A stretch of DNA of 64,000 bases from Hymenobacter sp. YC55. GTDB taxonomy: Bacteria > Bacteroidota > Bacteroidia > Cytophagales > Hymenobacteraceae. The notes below the pieces were generated by a model, which saw nothing but the letters and a program-made list of their open reading frames with translations, made no database searches and was not told the DNA's origin. This document shows positions 8,275 to 17,447 of this stretch, piece after piece (positions within the stretch are counted from its first letter, which is position 1; the number at the start of each line of letters is the position of its first letter). Location: assembly GCF_029433095.1 (NCBI RefSeq), contig NZ_JARNTX010000001.1, positions 496,001 through 560,000 of the forward strand. Direction: 5' to 3'. The position numbers and the translations under genes are program-made.

Positions 8275-8361
8275 GAATAACTGATGCTGGCTATTGCTCG
8301 TGGTTTTCCGCTGATGCTTTACGTACATCACCCTGAAAAAGAATATCAGCGGGCGGCCCAG

Positions 8362-8369
8362 CAAAACTA
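8362..8369 (-). promoter_or_regulatory. Candidate -7 box of the tetR promoter
   Basis: TAGTTTTG on the minus strand matches TAnnTTTG. It lies about 88 bp upstream of the chosen tetR start and immediately downstream of the palindrome at 8371-8404. Confidence 0.45.
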
Positions 8370-8370
8370 G

Positions 8371-8404
8371 CCTTTAAAAACTAATACCTGTTAGTTTTTA
8401 AAGG
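8371..8404. promoter_or_regulatory. Candidate TetR operator at the tetR promoter
   Basis: A perfect 14-bp inverted repeat, CCTTTAAAAACTAA (8371-8384) and TTAGTTTTTAAAGG (8391-8404), around the 6-bp spacer TACCTG. It lies just upstream of a -7 box, so binding would cover the -33 region of tetR. The CTAA-N6-TTAG core recurs at paaA (6470-6483). Confidence 0.65.
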
Positions 8405-8430
8405 TTCAATTAGAAATTCAGTTTACACCA

Positions 8431-8470
8431 CCAAAAAGCCCCGCCAGAACCAAGTTCCGGCGGGGCCTCT
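8431..8470 (-). terminator. Rho-independent terminator after the GlcD-like gene
   Basis: Stem GCCCCGCC/GGCGGGGC (8438-8445 and 8459-8466), extended by an inner GAAC/GTTC pair, followed on the minus strand by CTTTTTGG. It ends the gene at 8495-9916 and insulates it from tetR. Confidence 0.8.
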
Positions 8471-8494
8471 TTATGCAGCGTTAAGCGGTTACTG

Positions 8495-9916
8495 CTAGAA
8501 TATTTTACCTGGATTCAGGATCCCTGCCGGGTCAAACACGCGCTTGATGCCGCGCATCAGCTCGAGGTTGGCTTCGGGCAGCGCAATGCCGATGTAGCCT
8601 TTCTGCACCAGCCCAATACCGTGCTCGCCCGAGATAGTGCCGCCGAGCTTGACGCACAACTGGAAGATTTCTGTTATCGGCTGCCGCAGCCCCACGTTCC
8701 ACTGCTCATCGGTGAGCTCGCCACGAATGATGTTGACGTGCAAGTTGCCGTCGCCGGCGTGGCCGTAGCACACGCTCTTGAAGCCGTAGCGCGCCCCAAT
8801 TTCCTTGACGCCCTTCAGGAGGGTAGGCAGTTCGGCGCGGGGTACCACGGTGTCTTCCTCTTTGTATACGGAATTGTAGCGCACCGAATTGCCAATATTG
8901 CGGCGGATGCGCCACAGATCGTCTTTCTGGCCGGCCGTGTCAGCCAGCAGGATTTCGCCTACGTCGTAGTGCTCGAGTACGCCGTACACCTGCTCGGCTT
9001 CTTTGTAGAGTTGGTCGAGGTCCTGTCCATCTAGCTCAATCAGCAAGTGAGCGTGGATGTCCTCGGGCAGGGTGAGTGGAATCTTCAAGTAGTCGGATGA
9101 CCAGGCAATGGCTTCGCGCTCCATGAACTCCATGCCCGAGGGGATGATGCCCGCCCGGAACACGGCCGACACGGCCTCGGCCGCTTGCTCGATCTGGCGG
9201 AATGGCACCAGCATCAGGATGTTCTGCTGCGGGTAAGGCAGCAGGCGGAACACTACCTTGGTAATGATGCCCAACGTACCTTCCGAGCCCACCATGAGCT
9301 GCGTGAGGTTGTAGCCCGTGGAGTTCTTGAGCGTGTTCGCCGCCGTCCAGATAATGTCGCCGGTGGGTAGCACCACTTGCAGGTTGAGCACGTAGTCGCG
9401 GGTAGTGCCATATTTAACGGCTTTGGGGCCGCCACTGCTATGGGCCAGGTTGCCGCCCAGGGTGCAACTGCCTTTGCTGGCCGGGTCGGGCGGGTAGAAC
9501 AAGCCTACTTCCTTCACGGCATTCTGAAACGCCTCGTTGATGACGCCCGGCTCGACGGTGGCTTGCAGGTTGCGCTCGTCGATGTGCAGGATGCGGTTGA
9601 GTCGCTCCGTGCTCAGCACCACGCCGTGGTGAATAGGCAGCGCCCCACCGCTCAGGCCGGTGCCGGCCCCGCGCGGGGTCACCGGAATGCGGTGTTCGTA
9701 GCACAGGCGCATAATTTCTCCTATCTCCTCGGCGTTACCCGGGCGCAGCACCACATCCGGGGCGTAGTGCAAGTCCTCGGTATGGTCGCGGCCATAGTCG
9801 GCGTAGGCGTCGGCGGTAGCAGCGGCCTCGGCGCGCTGCGCGGTCAAAACGTGAGTTGGCCCAACAATAGCTTCAAAGGCTACCACCAGCTCGGGCGTGA
9901 GGGATTGGAAATTCAT
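8495..9916 (-). CDS. FAD-linked oxidase, GlcD-like (glycolate/D-lactate oxidase family)
   Basis: Flavoprotein oxidising a 2-hydroxy acid, probably glycolate or D-lactate. It has 473 residues, typical of GlcD. The PCMH-type FAD domain spans about 50-230, with TPRGAGTGLSGGALP, PPDPASKGSCTLGGN and LMVGSEGTLGIITK. The C-terminal FAD-oxidase domain has CYGHAGDGNLHVNII near 385 and SGEHGIGLVQKGYIG near 430, both family signatures. No GlcE/GlcF partner is adjacent, so it may be a stand-alone dehydrogenase. It is transcribed alone: a terminator lies downstream, and the upstream gene is divergent with a gap of only about 50 bp. Substrate cannot be read from sequence. Confidence 0.85.
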   Translation of the reverse strand: MNFQSLTPELVVAFEAIVGPTHVLTAQRAEAAATADAYADYGRDHTEDLHYAPDVVLRPGNAEEIGEIMRLCYEHRIPVTPRGAGTGLSGGALPIHHGVVLSTERLNRILHIDERNLQATVEPGVINEAFQNAVKEVGLFYPPDPASKGSCTLGGNLAHSSGGPKAVKYGTTRDYVLNLQVVLPTGDIIWTAANTLKNSTGYNLTQLMVGSEGTLGIITKVVFRLLPYPQQNILMLVPFRQIEQAAEAVSAVFRAGIIPSGMEFMEREAIAWSSDYLKIPLTLPEDIHAHLLIELDGQDLDQLYKEAEQVYGVLEHYDVGEILLADTAGQKDDLWRIRRNIGNSVRYNSVYKEEDTVVPRAELPTLLKGVKEIGARYGFKSVCYGHAGDGNLHVNIIRGELTDEQWNVGLRQPITEIFQLCVKLGGTISGEHGIGLVQKGYIGIALPEANLELMRGIKRVFDPAGILNPGKIF

Positions 9917-9944
9917 AAATAGAAGAGCTTATGGCTGATTCGCG

Positions 9945-9952
9945 TATCTTTG
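9945..9952 (+). promoter_or_regulatory. -7 box of the NlpC/P60 gene promoter
   Basis: TATCTTTG, an exact TAnnTTTG match. It places the transcript start near 9959, which favours the ATG at 9970 over the upstream in-frame ATGs at 9931 and 9958. Confidence 0.55.
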
Positions 9953-9969
9953 GCTCAATGCGAGAATAC

Positions 9970-10629
9970 ATGACGAAGGTACATCATTCGGCGCACAGGC
10001 GTATTGCGTGGCCATTATTGATGCTAGTTCTACTGAGTTGGTTGGCAAGTTGCAGCGGCTCAAAGAAAGTCAATTACCGCAACGGCCGTTACTATTCGGC
10101 CCGCGACATGGCCCGCATAAAAGCCGCCGAGCGCAACCGCCGGGGCCGCGCCCCAATTGCTAAATCCAAAACGCGGGCTACCACGGCATCCGGTACAGCC
10201 AAGATAGTAACCAAACGCCGGAGTACGCCCCTTAATGCCAGCCGCGAAATGGTAACGGTTATTGAAACGGCCCGTTCTTACCAGGGCACTCCTTATAAGT
10301 ATGGCGGCACCACGCGCTTGGGCATGGACTGCTCGGGTTTATTGTGCGCGGCGTTTGCCGCCATTGAAGTGCCCATTCCGCGTTCCAGCAATGAGCAAGC
10401 CGCGTGGGGCGAACAAGTAAAGCCGCAAGATTTGAAAGTGGGGGATTTGCTGTTCTTCGGAGCGTCGCCGGGTAGCAACTCTATCACGCACGTAGGCCTC
10501 GTAACGGAAGCCACCCCGGAAGGCGTGCAGTTTATTCACTCTTCCAGCTCGCTCGGGGTGATTGAGAACAGCCTGGAGACCGACTACTACTTAAGCCGCT
10601 TTATTAAGGCGGTGCGGCCCCCTTTGTAA
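9970..10629 (+). CDS. NlpC/P60 family cell-wall endopeptidase, lipoprotein
   Basis: Probable peptidoglycan hydrolase cutting the stem peptide (C40 family). With the start at 9970 (MTKVHHSAHRR) it has 219 residues. A hydrophobic signal ends in the lipobox LASC at about residues 25-28, predicting a membrane-anchored lipoprotein. A basic linker (about 30-95) precedes the NlpC/P60 domain. The catalytic triad is visible: Cys121 in GMDCSGLL, His174 in THVGLV, His190 in FIHSSSS. Upstream ATGs at 9931 and 9958 are in frame, but the -7 box at 9945-9952 argues against them. Confidence 0.88.
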   Translation: MTKVHHSAHRRIAWPLLMLVLLSWLASCSGSKKVNYRNGRYYSARDMARIKAAERNRRGRAPIAKSKTRATTASGTAKIVTKRRSTPLNASREMVTVIETARSYQGTPYKYGGTTRLGMDCSGLLCAAFAAIEVPIPRSSNEQAAWGEQVKPQDLKVGDLLFFGASPGSNSITHVGLVTEATPEGVQFIHSSSSLGVIENSLETDYYLSRFIKAVRPPL

Positions 10630-10717
10630 AATTCTTAGTTGAATTTGGCTTCTACTGACGAGGCAGGGGAGCGTGTGCCCTTAACCATTCTGTAATAGCA
10701 AACGTTAAAGTGCTGAC

Positions 10718-10725
10718 TATCTTTG
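10718..10725 (+). promoter_or_regulatory. -7 box of the first TonB-dependent receptor
   Basis: TATCTTTG matches TAnnTTTG. The ATG at 10761 follows a T-rich leader (a run of ten T near 10748-10758) with no Shine-Dalgarno sequence. Confidence 0.5.
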
Positions 10726-10760
10726 TATAGCGCTTGAAAGCACGATTGTTTTTTTTTTAC

Positions 10761-13700
10761 ATGAAACAGTCGAGTTTACACTACCACCTCTTTTTGCTGT
10801 TGCTTCTGCTGTCGGCGCGCGTTGGTTGGAGCCAAGGTGCCACAACATCGGCTATGAATGGCATCATCACCGACCAGAGTGGCGCAGGCCTGCCGGGAGC
10901 TACCGTCATTGCGGTTCACATACCAACCAACACTCAATATATAGCGCCCACCAATGCGGAAGGGCGCTACAACATCCAGAACATGCGAGTGGGTGGCCCT
11001 TACACGGTGCGGGCTACTTTCATCGGGTATCAGGATGCTACCCAGCAAGGCGTATTTCTGACCTTGGGTCAAAACCTGCGCCTCGATATTCGCTTGACCG
11101 ACGCCACACAGCAACTCAACGAAGTAGTTGTGACAGGTCGCCCCGACCCTGTGATTAGCGCAGGGCGTACGGGGGCCGCTACCACTGTGCAACGCGAGCA
11201 GATAGAGCGCCTGCCTACGCTCAACCGCAGCTTGCAGGACTTCATCCGGGTGTCGCCGCAAGCGACTGGCGGGGGAAGCAGTTCCCTCGGCGGCGCCAAC
11301 AACCGCTACAACAACATCACCATTGACGGGGCCGTGAACAACGACGTGTTCGGGCTGTCTGGTACCGGCACGCCAGGTGGTCAAGCCGGTACCGGACCGA
11401 TTTCGCTGGATGCCATTCAGGAACTCCAGATTGTACTTGCACCGTACGATGTGACCCTTGGCAACTTTACTGGGGGCGGCATCAACGCCGTGACGCGCTC
11501 CGGGACCAACGACCTGTCGGCGTCGATTTACGGTTTCGGCCGCAACCAGAACATTGTGGGCAAAAGTGTAACCGAGCCCCGCACTAAAGCGGCCGAGTTT
11601 TACAACTACCAAACCGGCTTTCGGGTGGGTGGCCCCGTTGTGAAGGATAAGGTATTCTTCTTCTTGAATGGGGAAATCAACCGGCGCAATGAGCCGCTTT
11701 CTTTTGTGCCTGGCACCTCCACTTCGCGGCTGGACGTGAACGTTATCAACCAGATTGCCAGCACCGCTCTGGAGCGCTACGGCTACGAAATAGGCGAGTA
11801 CGGCGACATCACCCGACGCACCGAAAGCAACCGCATCTTCGGCCGCCTGGACTTCAACTTGTCCGACAAACATCAATTAGTGGTGCGCCATAACTACGTA
11901 GATGCCTTTGACGATAATATCACGCGTACGTCAACGGCCCTGCGCTTCGGCAGCAACGCCTACGTATTCAATAACAAAACCAACAGCAGCGTTGTCGAGC
12001 TAAACAGCAACCTAGGTACATTTTCCAATAAGCTGTTGCTAAGCTACACCCGCATCCGTGACACACGTGATGTGCCCGGTTCGCTGTTCCCGACATTTGA
12101 AATCAACGAAGCTGGCAACCGTTACACCTTTGGTACCGAACGTAGCTCGGGCTTCAACGAGCTTGATCAGGACATTTTCGAACTCACTGACAACGTGACC
12201 AAGTCGTTTGGTAAGCACAACGTCACAGTAGGTACTCACAACGAGCTGTTCAAGTTCCGCAACCTGTTTATCAACAACGGGGTCGGGTACTACCAGTTTC
12301 CGTCGCTGAGTGCGTTTCTCAATAGCCAGCCCAACCGGATTCAGGCGGCCTATGCTACTGCCAACAATGGCGAAGCCAAGTTTAGCGCCATGCAGTTTGG
12401 TGTGTATGCGCAGGATGAATACTCACCCCTTGAGAACCTGCGCCTTACGCTAGGTGTGCGTCTGGACGTACCCTTCTTCTTTGATAGACCGGTATATAAT
12501 GCAGGAGTTACCGAGCAATTCGGCAGCAACATTAGCACGCGGAATGTGCCCAACGGGCAGCTGCTGTGGGCTCCTCGCCTAGGTTTCAATTGGGACGTTA
12601 ATAACGACGCCAAAGTGCAGGTGCGTGGGGGTACGGGTATTTTCACAGGCCGCGTGCCCTTTGTTTGGGTTTCCAATAGCTTCACCAACAATGGCCTGAT
12701 TCAAGGCGCAGTTGACGCTAGTCCAATGGGCACGGGCGCCAACACCGTCTATCCACCGATTGTCACCGATCCTTCGCGCATTCCAACCGTCTTTACTACG
12801 GCTCCTTACCGCGCCGTCGGAACGGCCGAAATCAACGTGTTGGGTAAAGACTTTAAACTGCCCCAGGTATGGCGCACCAACGTAGCAGTTGACTTCCGCC
12901 TCCCCGGCGAGATTGTAGCTACGCTGGAAGGTATTTTCTCTAAAACAGTGAATGATATTTATTATCAAAACATCAACCTAACTGCTCCCGTGGATCGTCT
13001 TGCCGGCCCGGACCAGCGGCCGGTTTATGCTAGTACCACAGCCGGGCGCCGAATCAATCAAAACTACACCAACGTGTTGTTGCTTAACAACACCAACGAG
13101 GGTTACCGCTACAACGCCACGGCGCAGTTGCAAAAGCAGTTCACCAACGGCCTGAACACAACGGTAGCGTATACCTATGGTAGGGCAAGGGAGATAAATA
13201 GTGGTACTAGTAGCACCGCCTTATCGAACTGGCAGTTCAACCAAGTGCAATCCGACCCGAACAATCCCGAGCTAGGCTATTCAATAAATGACCGCCGGCA
13301 CCGCATCCTAGCTACTGGGGGCTACACCATCCGGTATGCAAACAACAAAACTGCTACCAACATCTCGATTATCTATGAAGGGCTGGCTGGCTCGCCCATT
13401 GCGTATGTCTACGGTCAGGGTGGCCGTGATGTGAACAACGACGGCGCATTCTCGAACGACCTGATTTATATTCCTCGCAACGCCCGCGACCCCAACGAAA
13501 TTGCTCTGGTAACTAGTGGTTCAACGGATACGCGCACTATAGCCCAGATACAAGATCAGCTAGAAGCCTTCATTCAAAACGACCCCTACCTGCGTACTCA
13601 CCGCGGGCAATACGCTGAGCGCTTCGCCGCGCGCACCCCCTGGACGCACCAAGTGGACATTCGTGTAGCGCAGGATTTCAACTTTGTAGCTGGTGGCAAG

Positions 13701-13952
13701 AAAAACACCATCCAAGTAAGCTTCGACGTTCAGAACGTCGGCAACCTGCTCAACAATAACTGGGGCAACCAGTATTCGGTAGCTAATAACGCCATCGAAC
13801 TACTTCGCCCGGAGACTATCACCGGCCCTAACGTCCGCCCCACTTTCTCTTTCCCGGCCACATTTGCCGCCAATAATAACCGCGGCTACGATATAGCGCC
13901 TTTTAATTCGCGCTGGCAAGGACAGCTAGGTGTGCGCTACACCTTCAACTAA
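10761..13952 (+). CDS. Oar-like TonB-dependent outer-membrane receptor 1
   Basis: Outer-membrane beta-barrel of 1063 residues. A signal peptide (about 1-25, ending GWSQG) precedes a carboxypeptidase-regulatory-like beta-sandwich (about 30-115: ITDQSGAGLPGATV, NAEGRYNIQNMRVGGPY). A plug domain (about 125-245) follows, with REQIERLPTLNRSLQDF and GGGINAVTRSGTND, and then the barrel, which ends in RYTFN, a typical C-terminal aromatic beta-signal. The ATG is preferred over an in-frame TTG at 10734. There is no SusD partner, as is usual for Oar-type receptors. Oar of Myxococcus has been linked to protease secretion; the role here is unknown. It is paralogous to the genes at 14173 and 18498 and ends at a strong terminator. 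Confidence 0.88.
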   Translation: MKQSSLHYHLFLLLLLLSARVGWSQGATTSAMNGIITDQSGAGLPGATVIAVHIPTNTQYIAPTNAEGRYNIQNMRVGGPYTVRATFIGYQDATQQGVFLTLGQNLRLDIRLTDATQQLNEVVVTGRPDPVISAGRTGAATTVQREQIERLPTLNRSLQDFIRVSPQATGGGSSSLGGANNRYNNITIDGAVNNDVFGLSGTGTPGGQAGTGPISLDAIQELQIVLAPYDVTLGNFTGGGINAVTRSGTNDLSASIYGFGRNQNIVGKSVTEPRTKAAEFYNYQTGFRVGGPVVKDKVFFFLNGEINRRNEPLSFVPGTSTSRLDVNVINQIASTALERYGYEIGEYGDITRRTESNRIFGRLDFNLSDKHQLVVRHNYVDAFDDNITRTSTALRFGSNAYVFNNKTNSSVVELNSNLGTFSNKLLLSYTRIRDTRDVPGSLFPTFEINEAGNRYTFGTERSSGFNELDQDIFELTDNVTKSFGKHNVTVGTHNELFKFRNLFINNGVGYYQFPSLSAFLNSQPNRIQAAYATANNGEAKFSAMQFGVYAQDEYSPLENLRLTLGVRLDVPFFFDRPVYNAGVTEQFGSNISTRNVPNGQLLWAPRLGFNWDVNNDAKVQVRGGTGIFTGRVPFVWVSNSFTNNGLIQGAVDASPMGTGANTVYPPIVTDPSRIPTVFTTAPYRAVGTAEINVLGKDFKLPQVWRTNVAVDFRLPGEIVATLEGIFSKTVNDIYYQNINLTAPVDRLAGPDQRPVYASTTAGRRINQNYTNVLLLNNTNEGYRYNATAQLQKQFTNGLNTTVAYTYGRAREINSGTSSTALSNWQFNQVQSDPNNPELGYSINDRRHRILATGGYTIRYANNKTATNISIIYEGLAGSPIAYVYGQGGRDVNNDGAFSNDLIYIPRNARDPNEIALVTSGSTDTRTIAQIQDQLEAFIQNDPYLRTHRGQYAERFAARTPWTHQVDIRVAQDFNFVAGGKKNTIQVSFDVQNVGNLLNNNWGNQYSVANNAIELLRPETITGPNVRPTFSFPATFAANNNRGYDIAPFNSRWQGQLGVRYTFN

Positions 13953-13977
13953 GGTACTAATCCTGTATTTAGTGGGA

Positions 13978-14006
13978 GCGGACGAAGAAGATCTTCGTCC
14001 GCTTTT
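13978..14006 (+). terminator. Terminator after receptor 1
   Basis: Perfect 11-bp stem GCGGACGAAGA/TCTTCGTCCGC with an AGA loop, followed by TTTTC. Confidence 0.85.
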
Positions 14007-14137
14007 CATTTATCGAGGATCTTGCTAGGTAAAAGCAATATGCAACAGATAGTTATAAATATTATTTTTTGCATATGTAACGGCCCTAATCAAAATTAAT
14101 AATTACCTAAGAGTGTGTTTTAAACTGACGGGGTAGG

Positions 14138-14145
14138 TACTTTTG
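14138..14145 (+). promoter_or_regulatory. -7 box of the second TonB-dependent receptor
   Basis: TACTTTTG matches TAnnTTTG, 28 bp before the ATG at 14173. Confidence 0.5.
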
Positions 14146-14172
14146 TGCCCAGTTTTCATCAATCACTCTTTC

Positions 14173-17100
14173 ATGAAAAACACGTATTACAGACATTTTC
14201 TCTTCCTACTATTGATGCTGCTGTCGGCACACATCGGTTGGAGCCAAGGCACCACCACGGCAGCCATGAACGGTGTGATTACTGACAAGGAGGGTTCGGG
14301 CTTACCTGGCGCGACAGTTATTGCTGTGCACACACCTACCAACACACAGTACGTAGCGCCGACTAACTCAGAAGGTCGCTTCAACATTCCGAACATGCGG
14401 GTAGGTGGTCCCTACACCGTTCGGGTAACATTTGTTGGCTACCAGGACATTAGCCGGGAAGGCATTTTCCTGAGCTTGGGTCAGAACCTACGCTTGGACC
14501 TTAATCTAAGCGAAACCACAACACAACTGGCAGGCGTAACCGTAACAGCTACCCAGGACCCAGTAATTAATGCTGGTCGGACTGGTGCTGCTACTACCGT
14601 ACGTCGTGAGCAGATCGAGCGTCTGCCTACTATCTCTCGTAGCTTCCAAGATTTCACTCGCCTCACCCCACAAGCCAACGGCAATTCGTTGAGCGGCCGT
14701 AGTGGCCGTTTTAATAATGTGCAAATTGATGGTGCTTCTAACAATGACTTGTTTGGTTTGGGTAGCTCGGGTGCGCCAGGTGGCCAGGCCGGTACCAATC
14801 CTATCTCACTGGATGCTATTCAGGAATTCCAAGTGGTGCTTGCTCCTTACGACGTACGCCAAGGACGCTTCAGCGGTGGCGGTATCAATGCCGTAACACG
14901 TTCCGGTACCAACGACTTCTCGGGTTCAGCTTTCGCTTTTGGCCGCAACCAAAACACCGCTGGCAAAAGTCCAACACCTGACGCAGCTGGCAACAGAACT
15001 AAGCTCGACAAGTTCAACGATTACCAGGCTGGTTTCCGTTTGGGCGGCCCAATTATTAAGGACAAGCTGTTCTTCTTCGTAAACGGCGAAATCACTCGTC
15101 GTACTGCTCCTTTACTGTTCAACACGGGAAGCGCCGCTGACATTACATCGAGCACCAGTTCTAGCTTGGTTCGCTTCGTAAGCACAGAAGATTTGCAGCG
15201 CATTTCTGATAAACTAGCTGAATACGGCTACGATGCGGGCGAATTTGGTGAAATCAATGCTGAGACCCGTAGCAACAAGGCTTTTGCTCGTTTAGACTGG
15301 AACATCAGCCAAAACCACCAACTTACGCTGCGCCACAACCTCGTAGATGCTACGGATGATAACATCACGCGCAGCTTGACGAACTTTCGCTTCGGCAACA
15401 ACGCTTACCAATTCCTGAGTAATACTAACTCAACAGTTTTGGAGTTGAAAAGCCGCTTTGGCAGCCGCTACGCAAACAACTTACTTGTTGGATACTCGCG
15501 TATCCGTGACAGCCGCTCACCAGTAGGCGACCTGTTCCCTTCTATTGAAATTACGGCTGGTAATGCTTCAATCTTCGCTGGTTCGGAATTCAGCTCGGTA
15601 GCTAACCGTCTTGACCAAGATATCCTCGAAATAAACGATAACTTCAATATTTTCGCTGGAAAACACGCTATTACGATTGGTACTAACAACGAAATATTTC
15701 GTTTTGACAACCTGTTCGTGCAGAGCACTCAAGGACGTTATAACTTCCCAAGTATTCAATCTTTCCTAGATAATAACGTAACCGCCTCGGGCTTTCGTTA
15801 TCGCCAAAACTTCGCGCTGCCCGGTGGCAAGCCGACTGCTAAATTTGGTGCTGCTCAGTTCGGTCTATACGCTCAGGATGAATACAGCATCACAGACAAT
15901 TTCCGTCTGACTGGTGGCATTCGGTTCGATATGCCGATGTACTTCGATGATCCATCCTATAACTCGAAGGTTGATGCCACGTTCGCAACAGAGTCAACTG
16001 CTGGTCCGGCATACGATGTAAAAACTAATCGTCTACCTAAATCACGCGTTCAGTTTTCACCCCGCTTAGGATTCAACTGGGACGTGCAGAAAAACCAAGC
16101 TCTGCAGTTGCGTGGTGGCGTAGGCATCTTCACTGGGCGTCCAGCTTATGTATGGATTTCCAATCAATATGGTAACACAGGTATTGACTTCGCTACATAC
16201 GATACAGGTACCTTCGGTACACCTGTGCCAGCTAGTGGTCTGGGTCTGACCCAGGATTATACTACACTGCGCGATGTAATCAGTAGCACACCAGCTACTG
16301 CTGCTCGTGGTAGCATAGCTGTAACGGATAAAGATTTCCGTAACCCACAGTTGGTGCGCTCTAACTTGGCAGTCGACTACCGCCTGCCGCTAGGTTTCGT
16401 GGCTACACTGGAAGGTATCTACTCGAAGACGCTCAACGACGTGCTACCGCAGGATATTAACCTGACCAACCCAACAGGAACGTTAGCAGGTGACGGTCGC
16501 CCTGTGTACCCTTCGAACCGTCTGCGTAACAGCACCGACTTCAACAATGTAATTCTGCTCACTAACACTAGCAAAGGCCACCAGTACAGTATCACAGGTG
16601 AACTTAAGAATCAGGTAACTCGGGATTTGTTCGCGTCGGCAGCTTACACTTATGGCCAATCGCGTGACCTGTACTCAGGATCTAGCTCAACCGCTGTTTC
16701 GATTTGGGAATTCAACCCTCATGCTGGCAATCCGAACGACTTGACCATGTCGTGGTCGAATTTTGATCTGCGCCACCGTGTAGTTGGTTCGTTGTCATAT
16801 CGTAAAGAGTATGCTAACCACTTTGCTACGACGTTTTCTGCCATCTATGTTGGTCAGTCAGGCGCACCTTACTCGTATACTTATTATGGTGGCGACGTAA
16901 ACGGCGATGGTGGCAGCTTCACTAGCAATTCCAACGATTTGATTTATGTTCCACGTACCCGCGATGAAATTGTGCTGGTAACCGATGGTCCAAATGACCG
17001 TCGCACGCTAGATCAGCAGTGGAACGAATTGAATGCATTCATCGAAAACGACGAATACCTAAGTGAACATCGGGGTGAGTACGCTGCCCGTAACGGCGGC

Positions 17101-17418
17101 CGTACTCCCTGGCAGCACCGCATCGACGTTCGTTTATTGCAAGACATCTTTACGAAAGTCGGCAGCAAAAACCACACTATTCAGTTGTCGGTTGACGTCA
17201 TTAACTTCGGTAACCTGCTAAGCAAAGACTGGGGCCGCGACTATTTTGTATCGAACCAGAATTTTGGCTTGCTGCGTTACCAGGGCCTAGAAGGTACCGG
17301 TGGCCGTCCGACGTTTAGCTTTGGATCTGGCACGTCTGCTTCACCAACAGTTGGTTATCAAATTAGCCAGTTGTCTTCACGTTGGCAGGCTCAGTTCGGG
17401 GTACGCTACTCGTTCTAA
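14173..17418 (+). CDS. Oar-like TonB-dependent outer-membrane receptor 2
   Basis: 1081 residues with the same layout as receptor 1: signal peptide ending GWSQG, carboxypeptidase-regulatory-like domain, plug (RREQIERLPTISRSFQDF, GGGINAVTRSGTND) and a long barrel ending RYSF. The ATG at 14173 is chosen over an in-frame GTG at 14143 that lies within the -7 box. Arg is mostly CGT, Gly GGT and Ala GCT, unlike the GC-ending codons of receptor 1; this pattern fits a very highly expressed gene. No terminator separates it from the DUF4397 lipoprotein 29 bp downstream, so the two are probably co-transcribed. Confidence 0.88.
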   Translation: MKNTYYRHFLFLLLMLLSAHIGWSQGTTTAAMNGVITDKEGSGLPGATVIAVHTPTNTQYVAPTNSEGRFNIPNMRVGGPYTVRVTFVGYQDISREGIFLSLGQNLRLDLNLSETTTQLAGVTVTATQDPVINAGRTGAATTVRREQIERLPTISRSFQDFTRLTPQANGNSLSGRSGRFNNVQIDGASNNDLFGLGSSGAPGGQAGTNPISLDAIQEFQVVLAPYDVRQGRFSGGGINAVTRSGTNDFSGSAFAFGRNQNTAGKSPTPDAAGNRTKLDKFNDYQAGFRLGGPIIKDKLFFFVNGEITRRTAPLLFNTGSAADITSSTSSSLVRFVSTEDLQRISDKLAEYGYDAGEFGEINAETRSNKAFARLDWNISQNHQLTLRHNLVDATDDNITRSLTNFRFGNNAYQFLSNTNSTVLELKSRFGSRYANNLLVGYSRIRDSRSPVGDLFPSIEITAGNASIFAGSEFSSVANRLDQDILEINDNFNIFAGKHAITIGTNNEIFRFDNLFVQSTQGRYNFPSIQSFLDNNVTASGFRYRQNFALPGGKPTAKFGAAQFGLYAQDEYSITDNFRLTGGIRFDMPMYFDDPSYNSKVDATFATESTAGPAYDVKTNRLPKSRVQFSPRLGFNWDVQKNQALQLRGGVGIFTGRPAYVWISNQYGNTGIDFATYDTGTFGTPVPASGLGLTQDYTTLRDVISSTPATAARGSIAVTDKDFRNPQLVRSNLAVDYRLPLGFVATLEGIYSKTLNDVLPQDINLTNPTGTLAGDGRPVYPSNRLRNSTDFNNVILLTNTSKGHQYSITGELKNQVTRDLFASAAYTYGQSRDLYSGSSSTAVSIWEFNPHAGNPNDLTMSWSNFDLRHRVVGSLSYRKEYANHFATTFSAIYVGQSGAPYSYTYYGGDVNGDGGSFTSNSNDLIYVPRTRDEIVLVTDGPNDRRTLDQQWNELNAFIENDEYLSEHRGEYAARNGGRTPWQHRIDVRLLQDIFTKVGSKNHTIQLSVDVINFGNLLSKDWGRDYFVSNQNFGLLRYQGLEGTGGRPTFSFGSGTSASPTVGYQISQLSSRWQAQFGVRYSF

Positions 17419-17447
17419 GTCAGTAGAAATTGCTAAAGCATCATTCC

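Noticed and set aside
10776-11876. 366-codon open frame on the minus strand opposite receptor 1
   Set aside because: It is antisense to a clearly conserved receptor, has no recognisable domain and is explained by the GC-rich codon pattern of the real gene.
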